Shown: piece after piece, positions 34,678-44,320 of the stretch
How the letters are laid out: every line of letters begins with the position of its first letter
Numbering within the stretch: the stretch's first letter is position 1
Assembly: GCF_013167895.1 (NCBI RefSeq)
Contig: NZ_BLWC01000001.1
Span: 3,038,001 to 3,102,000, forward strand
Origin: Streptomyces fulvorobeus
Lineage (GTDB): Bacteria; Actinomycetota; Actinomycetes; Streptomycetales; Streptomycetaceae
DNA length: 64,000 nt
Direction: 5' to 3'
The notes under the pieces: generated by a model
Told to the model about the DNA's origin: nothing
The model's database searches: none
The model's input: only the letters and a program-made list of their open reading frames with translations
Position numbers and translations under genes: made by a program

Positions 34678-36282
34678 ATGGCGGCCACTGGAACCGAGAA
34701 GCAGGAGTCGAAGGCGTTTTACGTCACGACCCCCATTTACTACGTCAACGACGCTCCTCACCTGGGCCACGCCTACACGACCGTCGCAGGCGACGTGCTC
34801 ACGCGCTGGCACCGTCAGCGCGGCGAGAAGGTGTGGTTCCTCACCGGCACGGACGAGCACGGCCAGAAGATCATGCGCACGGCCGAGGCGAACGACGTCA
34901 CCCCGCAGGCATGGTGCGACAAGCTCGTCGAGGAGGCGTGGAAGCCCCTCTGGGAGCACCTGGACATCACGAACGACGACTTCATCCGTACGACGGAGAA
35001 GCGGCACACCGACCGTGTGCAGGAGTTCGTGCAGGACCTGTACGACAAGGACCAGATCTACAAGGGCGGGTACGAAGGCCCGTACTGCGTGGGCTGCGAG
35101 GAGTACAAGCTTCCGGGCGACCTCATCGAGGCCGAGGACGGCACCAGGCTGTGCCCCGTCCACAAGAGGCCGGTGGAGCTCCTCAAGGAGGAGAACTACT
35201 TCTTCAAGCTGAGCGAGTACGGTCCGAAGCTGCTGGAGTTCTACGCGGCCAACCCGGGCTTCATCCAGCCCGAGTCCGCCCGCAACGAGGTGCTGAACTT
35301 CGTCCGGCAGGGCCTCCAGGACCTGTCGATCTCCCGCTCGACCTTCGACTGGGGCGTCCCGGTGCCGTGGGACGAGAAGCACGTGATCTACGTGTGGGTC
35401 GACGCGCTGCTCAACTACGCGACGGCGGTCGGCTACGGCGCCAACCAGGAGAAGTTCGAGGGCACCTTCCCCGCCGACGTCCACCTGGTCGGCAAGGACA
35501 TCCTGCGCTTCCACGCCGTCATCTGGCCCGCGATGCTGATGGCGCAAGGTCTGCCGCTGCCCGGCAAGGTCGTCGCCAACGGCTGGCTGATGGTCGGCGG
35601 CGAGAAGATGTCCAAGTCGAACCTGACCGGCATCAAGCCGCAGGACCTGACCTCGCACTTCGGTGTGGACGCGTACCGCTGGTACTTCCTGCGCGCGATC
35701 GCGTTCGGCAGCGACGGCTCGTTCTCCTGGGAGGACTTCTCCGCCCGCTACACATCCGAGCTCGCCAACGACTACGGCAACCTGGCCTCGCGCCTCGCCG
35801 CGATGGTCGGCAAGTACTTCGGCGGGGCGCTTCCGGAGGCCACGGCCGCCGGCGACGCCGAACAGGCCGTGCGGGAGGGCCTGGCCGAGGCCGTCGCCGC
35901 CGCCGACCGGAAGATCGGCGAGGAGCTCGACTTCCAGGCCGGCATCCTGGCGATCTTCGACTTCGTGAAGCAGGTCAACGGCTACATCACGGAGCAGGAG
36001 CCCTGGAAGGTCGCCAAGGACGCGTCCCCGGAGGGCCAGGCCCGTCTCGCGACGATCCTGTACACCGCCGCCGAGGCGCTGCGCGGTGTGGCCGTCCTGC
36101 TGAACCCGGTGATGCCGGAGACCTCGCAGAAGTTGTGGGAGTCCCTGGGCGCCGAGGAGTCCCTGGGCGCGCTGTCCGCCCAGCGGGTGCAGGACGCGGG
36201 CACCTGGGGTCTGCTGGCCCCGGGGGCGACGGTGACGAAGGGCGCGGTGCTGTTCCCGCGCCTGGAGGAGAAGCCCGCGTAG
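34678..36282 (+). CDS. metG: Methionyl-tRNA synthetase
   Basis: This 534-aa class I synthetase has HLGH at 28-31 (HIGH motif) and KMSKS at 310-314. A zinc-knuckle-like region includes C137 and C140. Charging of initiator and elongator tRNA-Met makes it essential. The C-terminal dimerisation domain of the longer E. coli enzyme is absent, as in short MetG forms. A TAGGAT sequence 7 nt before ATG 34678 and the lack of a Shine-Dalgarno suggest a leaderless mRNA. A hairpin terminator follows. Confidence 0.97.
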   Translation: MAATGTEKQESKAFYVTTPIYYVNDAPHLGHAYTTVAGDVLTRWHRQRGEKVWFLTGTDEHGQKIMRTAEANDVTPQAWCDKLVEEAWKPLWEHLDITNDDFIRTTEKRHTDRVQEFVQDLYDKDQIYKGGYEGPYCVGCEEYKLPGDLIEAEDGTRLCPVHKRPVELLKEENYFFKLSEYGPKLLEFYAANPGFIQPESARNEVLNFVRQGLQDLSISRSTFDWGVPVPWDEKHVIYVWVDALLNYATAVGYGANQEKFEGTFPADVHLVGKDILRFHAVIWPAMLMAQGLPLPGKVVANGWLMVGGEKMSKSNLTGIKPQDLTSHFGVDAYRWYFLRAIAFGSDGSFSWEDFSARYTSELANDYGNLASRLAAMVGKYFGGALPEATAAGDAEQAVREGLAEAVAAADRKIGEELDFQAGILAIFDFVKQVNGYITEQEPWKVAKDASPEGQARLATILYTAAEALRGVAVLLNPVMPETSQKLWESLGAEESLGALSAQRVQDAGTWGLLAPGATVTKGAVLFPRLEEKPA

Positions 36283-36300
36283 TCACTCCGCACGACGGCT

Positions 36301-36334
36301 GAGGGCCGGGACCGCAGGTGCGGTCCCGGCCCTC
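36301..36334 (+). terminator. Hairpin terminator after metG
   Basis: Perfect 16-base arms (GAGGGCCGGGACCGCA and complement), effectively a 14-bp stem with a 6-nt loop, start 18 nt after the metG stop. Confidence 0.75.
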
Positions 36335-36363
36335 TCGTCCGCCGCCGTCCACCGCCGTCCGTC

Positions 36364-37137
36364 TCATCGGCGGAGGGCCTGCGCGTCCCCCATCACGATC
36401 ACCGGCTCCTTCGCCGGGTCCAGGGCGCGCAGCAGGTCCTTCATCCGGGCCTCCGGAAGCGAGACGCAGCCCTGGGTCGGGCCGCCGTGGTCGACGTGGA
36501 GCCAGATGCCACCGCCCCGGCCCGCGCCGAGCGGTCGCTTCCGGTCGAGGGGGGTGACGCCGGGCGTGCGGTTGTAGTCGATCGCGATGACGTAGTCGAA
36601 GGACCCTTCGAGCGACTCCCCGAAGAAGCCCTCCCCGCTCATCGCGAAACGCGGGTGCTCGTCGTACGGGAGGAGGGCTCCCGGGTCGGGAAGCCGGCCG
36701 CCCGCGTCGGAGAGGGTGTAGACGCCGACCGGCGACCTGAGGTCACCCGCCACGTGGTGGTCCGTCCAGCCCTCCAGGCCGTTGTGCGCGGGCCAGGGTC
36801 CTGCCGCCGCCCGCCAGCCTCCGGCGAGGCCGTCGCGGGCGTACAGGAGGGCGGTGGACCGGTTGGAGTCGCGGTCCTTGCCGCTGACGACGACCGCCTG
36901 ACGTGCGGTGGCCGGGATCGCGGCCCTGGTACGCGGGCCGAGCCCGGGAATCTCCGCGGGGCGGGGCGCTGCCGTGTGCTTGACGGCCGGCATGGACCGG
37001 GGGCCTGTCGCACCGCGGGGATCGGCGGGCGGGGCCGCCGGAGCCGAGCAGCCGGTGAGTGCGAGAAGGAGGAGGAGCGGGGTGGCGAGGAGGGCGTACG
37101 GATATCGGGAAGCGGACACGAGGGCTCCAGAGTCCAT
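36364..37137 (-). CDS. L,D-transpeptidase (YkuD) lipoprotein
   Basis: In this 257-aa protein a hydrophobic leader ends in the lipobox LTGC (LLLLLALTGCSAP), so it is probably lipid-anchored outside the membrane. The YkuD catalytic motif HGGPTQGCVSLP is near the C-terminus, with the nucleophile at C224 and His at 217. It makes 3-3 peptidoglycan cross-links or attaches proteins to the wall. The start ATG 37137 gives the best signal sequence; a downstream GTG is possible. The aspS terminator and a parS-like site lie upstream. Confidence 0.9.
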   Translation of the reverse strand: MDSGALVSASRYPYALLATPLLLLLALTGCSAPAAPPADPRGATGPRSMPAVKHTAAPRPAEIPGLGPRTRAAIPATARQAVVVSGKDRDSNRSTALLYARDGLAGGWRAAAGPWPAHNGLEGWTDHHVAGDLRSPVGVYTLSDAGGRLPDPGALLPYDEHPRFAMSGEGFFGESLEGSFDYVIAIDYNRTPGVTPLDRKRPLGAGRGGGIWLHVDHGGPTQGCVSLPEARMKDLLRALDPAKEPVIVMGDAQALRR

Positions 37138-37250
37138 CGGCTGACGCGTTCTCAGATCGGGTTCTCCGTCGAGCCCACACCTGACACACCCTCGGCCGGG
37201 CCATCCGGACCGTACGTGTCGCCCACGATCCCCCGTTCGCGGCATCCGCG

Positions 37251-37292
37251 CGTGAAACAGCCCCCGGCCGGCAGGCCGGGGGCTGTTTCACG
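37251..37292 (-). terminator. Strong hairpin terminator after aspS
   Basis: A 19-bp perfect stem (arm CGTGAAACAGCCCCCGGCC) with loop GGCA lies 16 nt past the aspS stop. Its aspS-proximal arm is part of a parS-like sequence. Confidence 0.85.
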
Positions 37293-37298
37293 TGGAAC
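37285..37298. promoter_or_regulatory. parS-like site with one mismatch
   Basis: GTTTCACGTGGAAC differs from the perfect 14-bp parS by one base. It overlaps one arm of the aspS terminator hairpin, so ParB binding and termination share DNA here. Confidence 0.6.
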
Positions 37299-37307
37299 AT
37301 CGACGGG

Positions 37308-39092
37308 CTACTTCTCCGTCTTGTCCTTCGCGGAGGCGACCGGCTTGCGGAGCTGGATGTTCAGCTCGCGCAGACGGGTCTCGTCCAGCTCGGACGGGGC
37401 GCCCATCATGAGGTCCTGGGCGTTGCCGTTGAGCGGGAAGGCGATCGTCTCGCGGATGTTGGGCTCGTCGGCGAGCAACATCACGATGCGGTCGACGCCC
37501 GGGGCGATGCCACCGTGCGGCGGGGCGCCGAGACGGAAGGCGCGGAGCATGCCCGCGAACTCCTTCTCGACGGTCTCGGCCTCGTAGCCGGCGATCTCGA
37601 ACGCCTTGAGCATGACCTCGGGCTCGTGGTTCCGGATGGCGCCGGAGGACAGCTCGATGCCGTTGCAGACGATGTCGTACTGCCACGCCAGGATGTCCAG
37701 CGGGTCCTTCTCCTCCAGGTCCCTCATACCGCCCTGCGGCATGGAGAACGGGTTGTGGGAGAAGTCGATCTTCCCGGTCTCCTCGTCCTTCTCGTACATC
37801 GGGAAGTCGACGATCCAGCAGAACCGGAAGACGCCCTCCTCGAAGTTGCCGGAGCGCTTGGCGGCCTCGACCCGTACGGCCGACATGATCTTGGAGACCT
37901 CGTCGAACTCACCCGCGCCGAAGAAGACCGCGTGGCCGGGGACGAGGGACAGGCGCTCGGTGAGCGTCTTGACGTCCGCCTCGGTCAGGAACTTGGCGAT
38001 CGGGCCCGCCAGTGTGCCGTCCTCGCCGACCCGGACCCAGGCCAGGCCCTTGGCGCCGTGCTCGACCGCGTACGCGCCGAGGCCGTCGAAGAACTTCCGG
38101 GACTGACCGGCGGTGTCCGGGACCGGCAGGGCGCGGACGTGCTTGCCGGCGAACGCCTTGAACTCCGAGTCCGCGAAGACGTCGGAGATGTCGACGAGCT
38201 CCAGCTGGGCGCGGAGGTCGGGCTTGTCGTTGCCGTACTTGAGCATCGACTCGCGGAACGGGATGCGCGGGAACGGCGAGGTGACGGGACGGCCGTTGCC
38301 GTACTCCGTGAAGAGCTCGGTCATGAGCTTCTCGATCGGCTGGAAGACGTCCTCCTGCTCGACGAACGACATCTCGACGTCGAGCTGGTAGAACTCGCCG
38401 GGCGAGCGGTCCGCGCGGGCGTCCTCGTCGCGGAAGCACGGCGCGATCTGGAAGTAGCGGTCGAAGCCGGAGATCATCAGCAGCTGCTTGAACTGCTGGG
38501 GGGCCTGCGGCAGCGCGTAGAACTTGCCCGGGTTCAGGCGCGAGGGCACCACGAAGTCGCGGGCGCCCTCGGGGGAGGTGGCTGCGAGGATCGGGGTCGC
38601 CATCTCGTTGAAGCCGAGGGCCACCATCTTGGAGCGGATGGAGGCGATGACCGAGGAGCGCAGCATGATGTTGCGGTGCATGCGCTCACGGCGCAGGTCG
38701 AGGAAGCGGTACTCCAGACGCCGCTCCTCGTTGACGCCGTCCTCGGCGTTGATCGTGAAGGGCAGCGGGGCCGCCTCGCCCAGGACCTCGACCTCGGTGA
38801 CCTCGATCTCGATGTCACCGGTCGGGAGCTCGGGGTTGACGTTGTCGGCGCCGCGCGCGGAGACCTTGCCGTCGATCCTGACGACGGTCTCCTTGGTCAG
38901 CTTCGACAGGGCGTCGTTGCCGGGGGTGCCGGGGCGGGCGACGAGCTGCACCAGACCGTAGTGGTCGCGCAGATCGATGAAGAGGATGCCACCCAGGTCT
39001 CGGCGATTGTGCAGCCAGCCGCTCAGCCGGACGTCGGTGCCGACGTCAGAGGCGCGGAGCTCGCCGCAGGTGTGGGACCTGTACCGATGCAT
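37308..39092 (-). CDS. aspS: Aspartyl-tRNA synthetase
   Basis: This 594-aa bacterial-type AspRS has the N-terminal OB-fold anticodon domain ([19 protein letters not shown]), the class II catalytic core with motif 2 in [10 protein letters not shown], an inserted GAD domain, and motif 3 [13 protein letters not shown]. It is essential for translation. The start [12 protein letters not shown] is standard for the family. A 19-bp hairpin terminator follows, and a SpoIIE-type phosphatase gene lies divergent across 222 bp, as I recall for S. coelicolor. Confidence 0.97.
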   Translation of the reverse strand: MHRYRSHTCGELRASDVGTDVRLSGWLHNRRDLGGILFIDLRDHYGLVQLVARPGTPGNDALSKLTKETVVRIDGKVSARGADNVNPELPTGDIEIEVTEVEVLGEAAPLPFTINAEDGVNEERRLEYRFLDLRRERMHRNIMLRSSVIASIRSKMVALGFNEMATPILAATSPEGARDFVVPSRLNPGKFYALPQAPQQFKQLLMISGFDRYFQIAPCFRDEDARADRSPGEFYQLDVEMSFVEQEDVFQPIEKLMTELFTEYGNGRPVTSPFPRIPFRESMLKYGNDKPDLRAQLELVDISDVFADSEFKAFAGKHVRALPVPDTAGQSRKFFDGLGAYAVEHGAKGLAWVRVGEDGTLAGPIAKFLTEADVKTLTERLSLVPGHAVFFGAGEFDEVSKIMSAVRVEAAKRSGNFEEGVFRFCWIVDFPMYEKDEETGKIDFSHNPFSMPQGGMRDLEEKDPLDILAWQYDIVCNGIELSSGAIRNHEPEVMLKAFEIAGYEAETVEKEFAGMLRAFRLGAPPHGGIAPGVDRIVMLLADEPNIRETIAFPLNGNAQDLMMGAPSELDETRLRELNIQLRKPVASAKDKTEK

Positions 39093-39314
39093 CGTCGTTC
39101 ATCCAGTCTTAGCGATTCGAGGCGGATCGAGACCGAGGAAGAGAGGGCGGTCTCAGCCACCCCAGGCTACCGCCCGCGTCCGTACCCCGGCATTGCCCTT
39201 GCCGTTTCACGGCTTCCCGGACACATCGGGCGCCGGTCCGGGCCGCGAGCCGTGGGCCGGCCGCCCCCGCCCTCGCGGTGGCGGCCTGTGCGCACATCTT
39301 CATAAAGTGGGGCA

Positions 39315-41417
39315 ATGCGCACCGAGGAGGTCCTGGCCGCCATCGCGACCGGTTTGTGGCGCTGGGACAACGCGGCCGGGACGGTCACGCTCGACGCGGA
39401 GGCGGCCCGGCTCCTCGGTCTGCCCGCCGAGCCCGGTGACTACAGCGAGTCCATGGTGCGTTTCCGGTTCCACCCGGCCGACTGGAACGAGATCTTCGGG
39501 GTCGTGCAGCTCGCGGTCGCCGAGGCCACCGTGGCCGAGGCCCGGCTGCGGATCGTGGACGAACAGGGTCTCGTGCTGCGGATCGTGCGCAGCCGGTCGA
39601 AGCCGTTCATGCGGCCCGGTGGCGGGGTCGGGGACTACGTACTGATGGGCACCCTCCAGGAGGTCGCCGAACCGCAGCCGGGCTCCGTCGCCGAGCACAC
39701 GGCCATCACCGGGGACTGGCGCCGCTCCCGTGAGGCGTTCCTGCTGGACGCGGGCCGGGCGCTGGCCGAGGCGCGGTCCACCGAGGAGGTGCTCCGGGTC
39801 GCCGCGTCCCTCTCGATGCCCGGGTTCTCGCCTGACGGACTCGCCGTCTTCGGCGTCGCCGGCGAGCGGCTGACGATCATCGGGCACCACGGGCACAAGG
39901 TGGGCGACGAGGACCCGTTCGCCGACATGCCCCTGGACACCGACTACCCGGCCGCCGAGGTGGTGCGGACGGGGCGGGCGATCTATCTGCCGTCACCGGA
40001 CGAGTACCGGCGGCGCTTCCCGGCCACCTGGCCGCTAGCACGCCGCTTCGGACGCCGCTCCTGGGCCTTTCTGCCCCTGGTCGCCTCGGGGCACGTGATG
40101 GGCGCCTGGATGGCCGGGTTCGGGCATCCCGTGAGCTTCTCGCCGGACGAGCGCGCCGTACTCACGACGGTCGCCCGGATGCTCGCCCAGGCGCTCGACC
40201 GGGCCGGGGCCGCCGAGACGGAACGCGAGCTGTCGCTCGGCCTCCAGCGCTCGATGATGCCCTCCCTCGGGCCCGACATCCCCGGGATGTCGGTGGCCGC
40301 GCGCTACATCCCGACCGGCGGCGGGCTCCAGGTCGGCGGCGACTGGTACGACATGATCCCGCTCCCCAACGGCCGTATCGCCCTCGTCATCGGCGACGTG
40401 CAGGGCCATGACGTACGGGCCGCCGGGCTCATGGGCCAGCTGCGGATCGCTCTGCGCGCCTACGCGTCCGAGGGGCACCGCCCCGACGCGGTGCTCTCCC
40501 GGGCCTCGCGCTTCCTCGCCGGCCTCAGCGAGGAGCCGGGGGGCGGTGGCGACGAGCGGGTCTCCCCGCGCTTCGCGACGTGCCTGTACGCGGAGGCCGA
40601 CCCGGAGACCGGCACCCTGGACATCGCCCGGGCGGGCCACCCGGACCCGGTCGTCATCAGCGTCGACGGCACGGCGGTGATCCGGCAGACCGCCGGCGGT
40701 ATGCCGCTGGGCATCGAGGCCGACTCGGACTATCCGACGACCAGGGTCCTCCTGGAGCCCGGTGAGACGATCATGCTCTGCACGGACGGCCTCATCGAGA
40801 CCGGCGGCCACGACATGGCGACCGGCTGGGACCGGCTCCGGCCGGTCCTGGAGGAGCCGGCCGAGGACCTGGAGAAACTCGCCGACGCCCTGGTGCAGGC
40901 CGTGCACGGCCCGACGTCGCACTACACGACCGGTCCCCTCGCCGACCGGCGCGAGGACGACATCGCCGTCCTGGTGCTCCGCCGCGAGGGCCCCACGACC
41001 CGTCAGGCGCTCCCGCGCCGTACCGCGATGACCATCGCCCAGGCCGAGCCCGAACGGGTCGCGGCGGCCCGGCAGCAGTTGCGCGAGCTGCTGCACGACT
41101 GGGCCGACGCGGACCAGGTCGACTCGGCGGTGCTGATGCTCTCCGAGATGGCGACCAACGTGCTCGTCCACACCGACGGCGACGCGTTCATGGTCGCCCA
41201 GGTGAGCGGGGAGCGGGGTGAACGGCGGCTGCGCGTGGAGGTCGCCGACGGGAGCGACGAACTGCCGCACAAGCGGCGCCCCGGGGAGATGGCGTCCAGC
41301 GGACGGGGGCTGGTCCTGATGGAGATGCTGGCCGACGCGTGGGGTGTGGACCCGCGGGGCGAGGGGAAGTCGATCTGGTTCGAGCTGCTGGAGGCCCAGG
41401 GGCGGCCGGCCCCCTGA
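39315..41417 (+). CDS. PAS-GAF-SpoIIE phosphatase fused to HATPase domain
   Basis: This 700-aa multidomain regulator carries a PAS domain (about 1-115), a GAF domain (about 130-295), and a SpoIIE/PP2C domain (about 310-530; VGGDWYDMIPL, GDVQGHD, EDDIAVLVL). A C-terminal RsbW-like HATPase (about 560-695) follows, with MLSEMATNVLVHT, VADGSDELP and GRGLVLMEML. It combines the opposing phosphatase and kinase activities of partner-switching sigma control in one chain. It is cytoplasmic. It lies divergent from aspS. Confidence 0.93.
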   Translation: MRTEEVLAAIATGLWRWDNAAGTVTLDAEAARLLGLPAEPGDYSESMVRFRFHPADWNEIFGVVQLAVAEATVAEARLRIVDEQGLVLRIVRSRSKPFMRPGGGVGDYVLMGTLQEVAEPQPGSVAEHTAITGDWRRSREAFLLDAGRALAEARSTEEVLRVAASLSMPGFSPDGLAVFGVAGERLTIIGHHGHKVGDEDPFADMPLDTDYPAAEVVRTGRAIYLPSPDEYRRRFPATWPLARRFGRRSWAFLPLVASGHVMGAWMAGFGHPVSFSPDERAVLTTVARMLAQALDRAGAAETERELSLGLQRSMMPSLGPDIPGMSVAARYIPTGGGLQVGGDWYDMIPLPNGRIALVIGDVQGHDVRAAGLMGQLRIALRAYASEGHRPDAVLSRASRFLAGLSEEPGGGGDERVSPRFATCLYAEADPETGTLDIARAGHPDPVVISVDGTAVIRQTAGGMPLGIEADSDYPTTRVLLEPGETIMLCTDGLIETGGHDMATGWDRLRPVLEEPAEDLEKLADALVQAVHGPTSHYTTGPLADRREDDIAVLVLRREGPTTRQALPRRTAMTIAQAEPERVAAARQQLRELLHDWADADQVDSAVLMLSEMATNVLVHTDGDAFMVAQVSGERGERRLRVEVADGSDELPHKRRPGEMASSGRGLVLMEMLADAWGVDPRGEGKSIWFELLEAQGRPAP

Positions 41418-41433
41418 CCCGGGGGCCCGGGCT

Positions 41434-42516
41434 TCACTCGCCCGGCGGTCCCGGGGGTGCGCTGTCCGGCTCCGGGCCCGCGTACCCCTTCCTGAGCTCA
41501 CCGATGACGCCGAAGGCCGCCGCGCACAGCGGCACGGCGAGCAGCATGCCGAGGATGCCCGCGACGCTCGCTCCGGCTGTCAGGGCGATCATGATCATGG
41601 CGGGGTGCATCTGGACCGTACGGCTCTGGATCACCGGCTGGAGCACGTGCCCTTCGAGCACCTGCACCGCCAGGACCACCCCGAGGGCCCAGAGGGCGAT
41701 GACGAGCCCCCGGTCGGCGAGCGCGACCAGGACGGCCACCGCGCCGGAGAGGAACGCCCCGAGGTACGGGATGTACGCCCCGACGAAGACCAGCGCGCCC
41801 AGTCCCACCGCCCCGGGGACGCCGAGGATCAGCAGGCCCACGGTGATGCACACGGCGTCGATCAGCGCGATGAACGTGGTGCCCCGCATGAAGCCCTCGA
41901 CGGCCTCGAAGGCCCGCCGCCCCACGGCCTCCACCAGGTCACCGGTGCCGCGCGGGGCGATCGTGTGCGCGAGGTCCGCGGCCCGGTCGGAGTCGCGCAG
42001 GAAGAAGAAGGTGAGCAGCAGGGCCAGCACCCCGGCCGCGGCGAACGAGCCGACCAGGCTGATCCCGCTGAGCAGGCCGCCCGCCGCCCCGGCGCCGAAC
42101 TTCTCGAAGAGGTTCCTGGCGTTGTCCGCGAGGTCGTCCACGTCCGCGCCGTCCGCGACACCGAAGTGGTCGATGAGCCACTGGCCCGCGTCCTTGAGCG
42201 ACGCCACGATCTGGCCGCCGGTGTCGATGAGCGCCGTCACGACGATGTACCCGGCGCCGCCGGCCACCGCCACGAGAGCGGCGCAGGTCAGCCCGGCGGC
42301 GAGCGAGCGGTTCACCCCGCGCGCGGTCAGCCGGCGGTGGACGGGGCCGAGCAGCGCCGTACCGAGCAGGGCGAGCAGGACGGGCGTGACGGCCGTCTTG
42401 AGCACGACGCACAGCCAGACGGCGACCGCGGCGACTCCGGTGACGAGGAGCACGACGCCGCACCACGCGGCCGTCCGGCGCGCAGCGTCGGGGAGGAGAG
42501 GCTTCGGGGTCTGCAC
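41434..42516 (-). CDS. AI-2E family transporter (PerM-like permease)
   Basis: In this 360-aa protein about eight hydrophobic segments are arranged as in YdiK/PerM/TqsA proteins, with conserved pieces VLALLLTFFFLRD and GAYIPYLGAFLSGAVAVLVA. The C-terminal VQVLEGHVLQPVIQSRTVQMHP is the family signature. The family includes AI-2 exporters and Na+/H+ antiporters, so the substrate is open. The first possible start is GTG 42516, but its GGAGG lies directly against the codon, so translation may begin further in. It converges with the phosphatase gene. Confidence 0.9.
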   Translation of the reverse strand: MQTPKPLLPDAARRTAAWCGVVLLVTGVAAVAVWLCVVLKTAVTPVLLALLGTALLGPVHRRLTARGVNRSLAAGLTCAALVAVAGGAGYIVVTALIDTGGQIVASLKDAGQWLIDHFGVADGADVDDLADNARNLFEKFGAGAAGGLLSGISLVGSFAAAGVLALLLTFFFLRDSDRAADLAHTIAPRGTGDLVEAVGRRAFEAVEGFMRGTTFIALIDAVCITVGLLILGVPGAVGLGALVFVGAYIPYLGAFLSGAVAVLVALADRGLVIALWALGVVLAVQVLEGHVLQPVIQSRTVQMHPAMIMIALTAGASVAGILGMLLAVPLCAAAFGVIGELRKGYAGPEPDSAPPGPPGE

Positions 42517-42610
42517 CCTCCCACCCGATCACGGTGCGGGTACGACGGCCCGCCCGCCCGGGCGTCCGGGTGACGGACCGTCACCCGCACCGCGGCGGGC
42601 GGACGGGGTG

Positions 42611-43567
42611 TCACATGCCGTGGACGGCGGGCACGGTGCCGAGGCGGCCGGCCTGGAAGTCCTCGAACGCCTGCCTGAGCTCGGCCTGGCTGTTCATCAC
42701 GAACGGCCCGTAGTGCGCCATCGGCTCACGGATCGGGCGCCCGCCGAGCAGGACGATCTCCAGGTCGGGGGTGCTGCCGTCCTGGGACTCGTCGGCCCGG
42801 ACCGTCAGCGAGGTACCGCTGCCGAAGACGGCGGTCTGCCCCTTGTGGACCGGCCGGCGCTCCGCACCCGCCGTGCCGCGCCCTGCCAGCACGTACGCGA
42901 GCGCGTTGAAGTCCTCGCGCCACGGCAGGGTCACCTCGGCGCCGGGGCGGACGGTGGCGTGGATCATGGAGATGGGGGTGTGGGTGATCCCCGGACCCTC
43001 GTGCCCGTCGAGCTCCCCCGCGATGACACGGAGCAGCGCGCCGCCGTCCGGTGAGGCGAGCAGCTGGACCTGGCGACCGCGGATGTCCTGGTAGCGGGGG
43101 GCCATCATCTTGTCGGCCTTGGGCAGGTTCACCCAGAGCTGGAGGCCGTGGAAGAGGCCGCCGGACATGACGAGGGACTCCGGCGGCGCCTCGATGTGCA
43201 GCAGGCCGGAGCCCGCCGTCATCCACTGGGTGTCACCGTTCTCGATGGTCCCGCCGCCGCCGTTGCTGTCCTGGTGGACGAAGGTTCCGTCGATCAGGTA
43301 CGTCACGGTCTCGAAGCCGCGGTGCGGGTGCCAGGGGGTGCCCTTCGGCTCACCCGCCGCGTACTCCACCTCACCCATCTGGTCCATCATGATGAACGGG
43401 TCGAGGTGCTTGTAGCTGATGCCCGCGAAGGCGCGGCGCACGGGGAAGCCCTCCCCCTCGAAGCCGGTGGGCGCGGTCGTGACCGTGAGCACGGGGCGGG
43501 CCACGGCGTCGCCCTGGGCCGCGACCTTGGGCAGGCTGAGCGGGTTTTCGACGGTCACTGCGGGCAT
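42611..43567 (-). CDS. Pirin-family protein
   Basis: In this 318-aa protein the bicupin pirin pattern is complete: FAGISYKHLDPFIMMDQMGEV, the metal-site HPHRGFETVTYLIDG, and HIEAPPESL. Bacterial pirins include quercetinases and regulators of pyruvate metabolism. ATG 43567 is chosen over GTG 43576 because GGAGG lies 8 nt upstream. The promoter carries a 19-nt motif shared with the LLM monooxygenase operon, suggesting common control, perhaps by a redox-responsive repressor. Confidence 0.92.
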   Translation of the reverse strand: MPAVTVENPLSLPKVAAQGDAVARPVLTVTTAPTGFEGEGFPVRRAFAGISYKHLDPFIMMDQMGEVEYAAGEPKGTPWHPHRGFETVTYLIDGTFVHQDSNGGGGTIENGDTQWMTAGSGLLHIEAPPESLVMSGGLFHGLQLWVNLPKADKMMAPRYQDIRGRQVQLLASPDGGALLRVIAGELDGHEGPGITHTPISMIHATVRPGAEVTLPWREDFNALAYVLAGRGTAGAERRPVHKGQTAVFGSGTSLTVRADESQDGSTPDLEIVLLGGRPIREPMAHYGPFVMNSQAELRQAFEDFQAGRLGTVPAVHGM

Positions 43568-43598
43568 GGGAGCCACCTCCGGGATTGTCCTGCCTCCA

Positions 43599-43617
43599 AT
43601 TTAGTTGAACGATGAAC
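43599..43617 (-). promoter_or_regulatory. Shared 19-nt promoter motif (pirin copy)
   Basis: On the minus strand it reads GTTCATCGTTCAACTAAAT, 31 nt before the pirin start. It matches 16 of 19 bases of the motif at 20380-20398. Confidence 0.5.
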
Positions 43618-43662
43618 ATCTTGCAAGGGCGCGGCATTCCACCCCCGCCCCGGGCAGCACGA

Positions 43663-43690
43663 AGGCCCGCACCCCGGAGGGTGCGGGCCT
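43663..43690 (-). terminator. Hairpin terminator after SseB-like gene
   Basis: A 12-bp perfect stem (AGGCCCGCACCC and complement) with loop CGGA lies 22 nt after the stop of the SseB-like gene. Confidence 0.7.
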
Positions 43691-43712
43691 ACCTGAAGAA
43701 CCGGGACAGCCC

Positions 43713-44153
43713 CTAGCCGTACATGCGGCGCATCGCGAAGTCGACCATCTGCTCCACGGCCTTCGCGTCGAAGACCATGCGGTGGTCACCCTCCATGTCC
43801 AGGACGAAGCCGTACCCGGTGGGCAGCAGGTCGATCACCTCGGAGCCGGTGATCACGAAGTACTTGGACTCCTTGCCCGCGTACAGGCGCAGCTCCTTCA
43901 GCGTCGTGAACATGGGGATCACCGGCTGCTGGGTGTTGTGCAGGGCCAGGAACCCCGGATTGTCCCCGCGCGGGCAGTAGACCTTGGAGGTCGCGAAGAT
44001 CTGCTGGAAGTCCTCCGCGGAGAGGGAGCCCGTGGTGAAGGCCCGGACCGCGTCCGCCAGGGACGGGGGCGAGGGTTCGGGATAGAGCGGCTGCTCGCCG
44101 TAGCCGCCGCCCATCTGCTGCTGCGCGCCCGGGTTCTGGTCATAGCCGTACAT
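43713..44153 (-). CDS. SseB-family protein
   Basis: In this 146-aa protein a Gly/Gln-rich N-terminus (MYGYDQNPGAQQQMGGGYG) is followed by an SseB N-terminal domain (AFTTGSLSAEDFQQIFATSK; QPVIPMFTTLKELRLY). In actinobacteria such proteins occur near ESX-type and core genes with unknown roles. ATG 44153 is chosen; two further in-frame ATGs lie 24-27 nt upstream. No signal peptide or transmembrane segment is seen. It is divergent from the acyl-CoA dehydrogenase gene. Confidence 0.8.
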   Translation of the reverse strand: MYGYDQNPGAQQQMGGGYGEQPLYPEPSPPSLADAVRAFTTGSLSAEDFQQIFATSKVYCPRGDNPGFLALHNTQQPVIPMFTTLKELRLYAGKESKYFVITGSEVIDLLPTGYGFVLDMEGDHRMVFDAKAVEQMVDFAMRRMYG

Positions 44154-44320
44154 GCCGCAAAGAGTAATCGGACACATCATCCCCTTGAGGGGTTGCGTCT
44201 TATTACTGACGGGTAGCATCATCGTAGGGGTCGGCTGACACACGTACGCCGGCTCGTCGCCCGACCCTCACCCCTCCCCGGGGCGTTGCGCGCCACTGCT
44301 ATTGATTACGGAGCCTTCCC

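Noticed and set aside
33121..35658. Long open frame of over 800 codons on the minus strand opposite the VWA and metG genes
   Set aside because: It is antisense to well-recognised proteins; the high GC content keeps antisense frames open, and the translation is low-complexity Gly/Arg without any domain.
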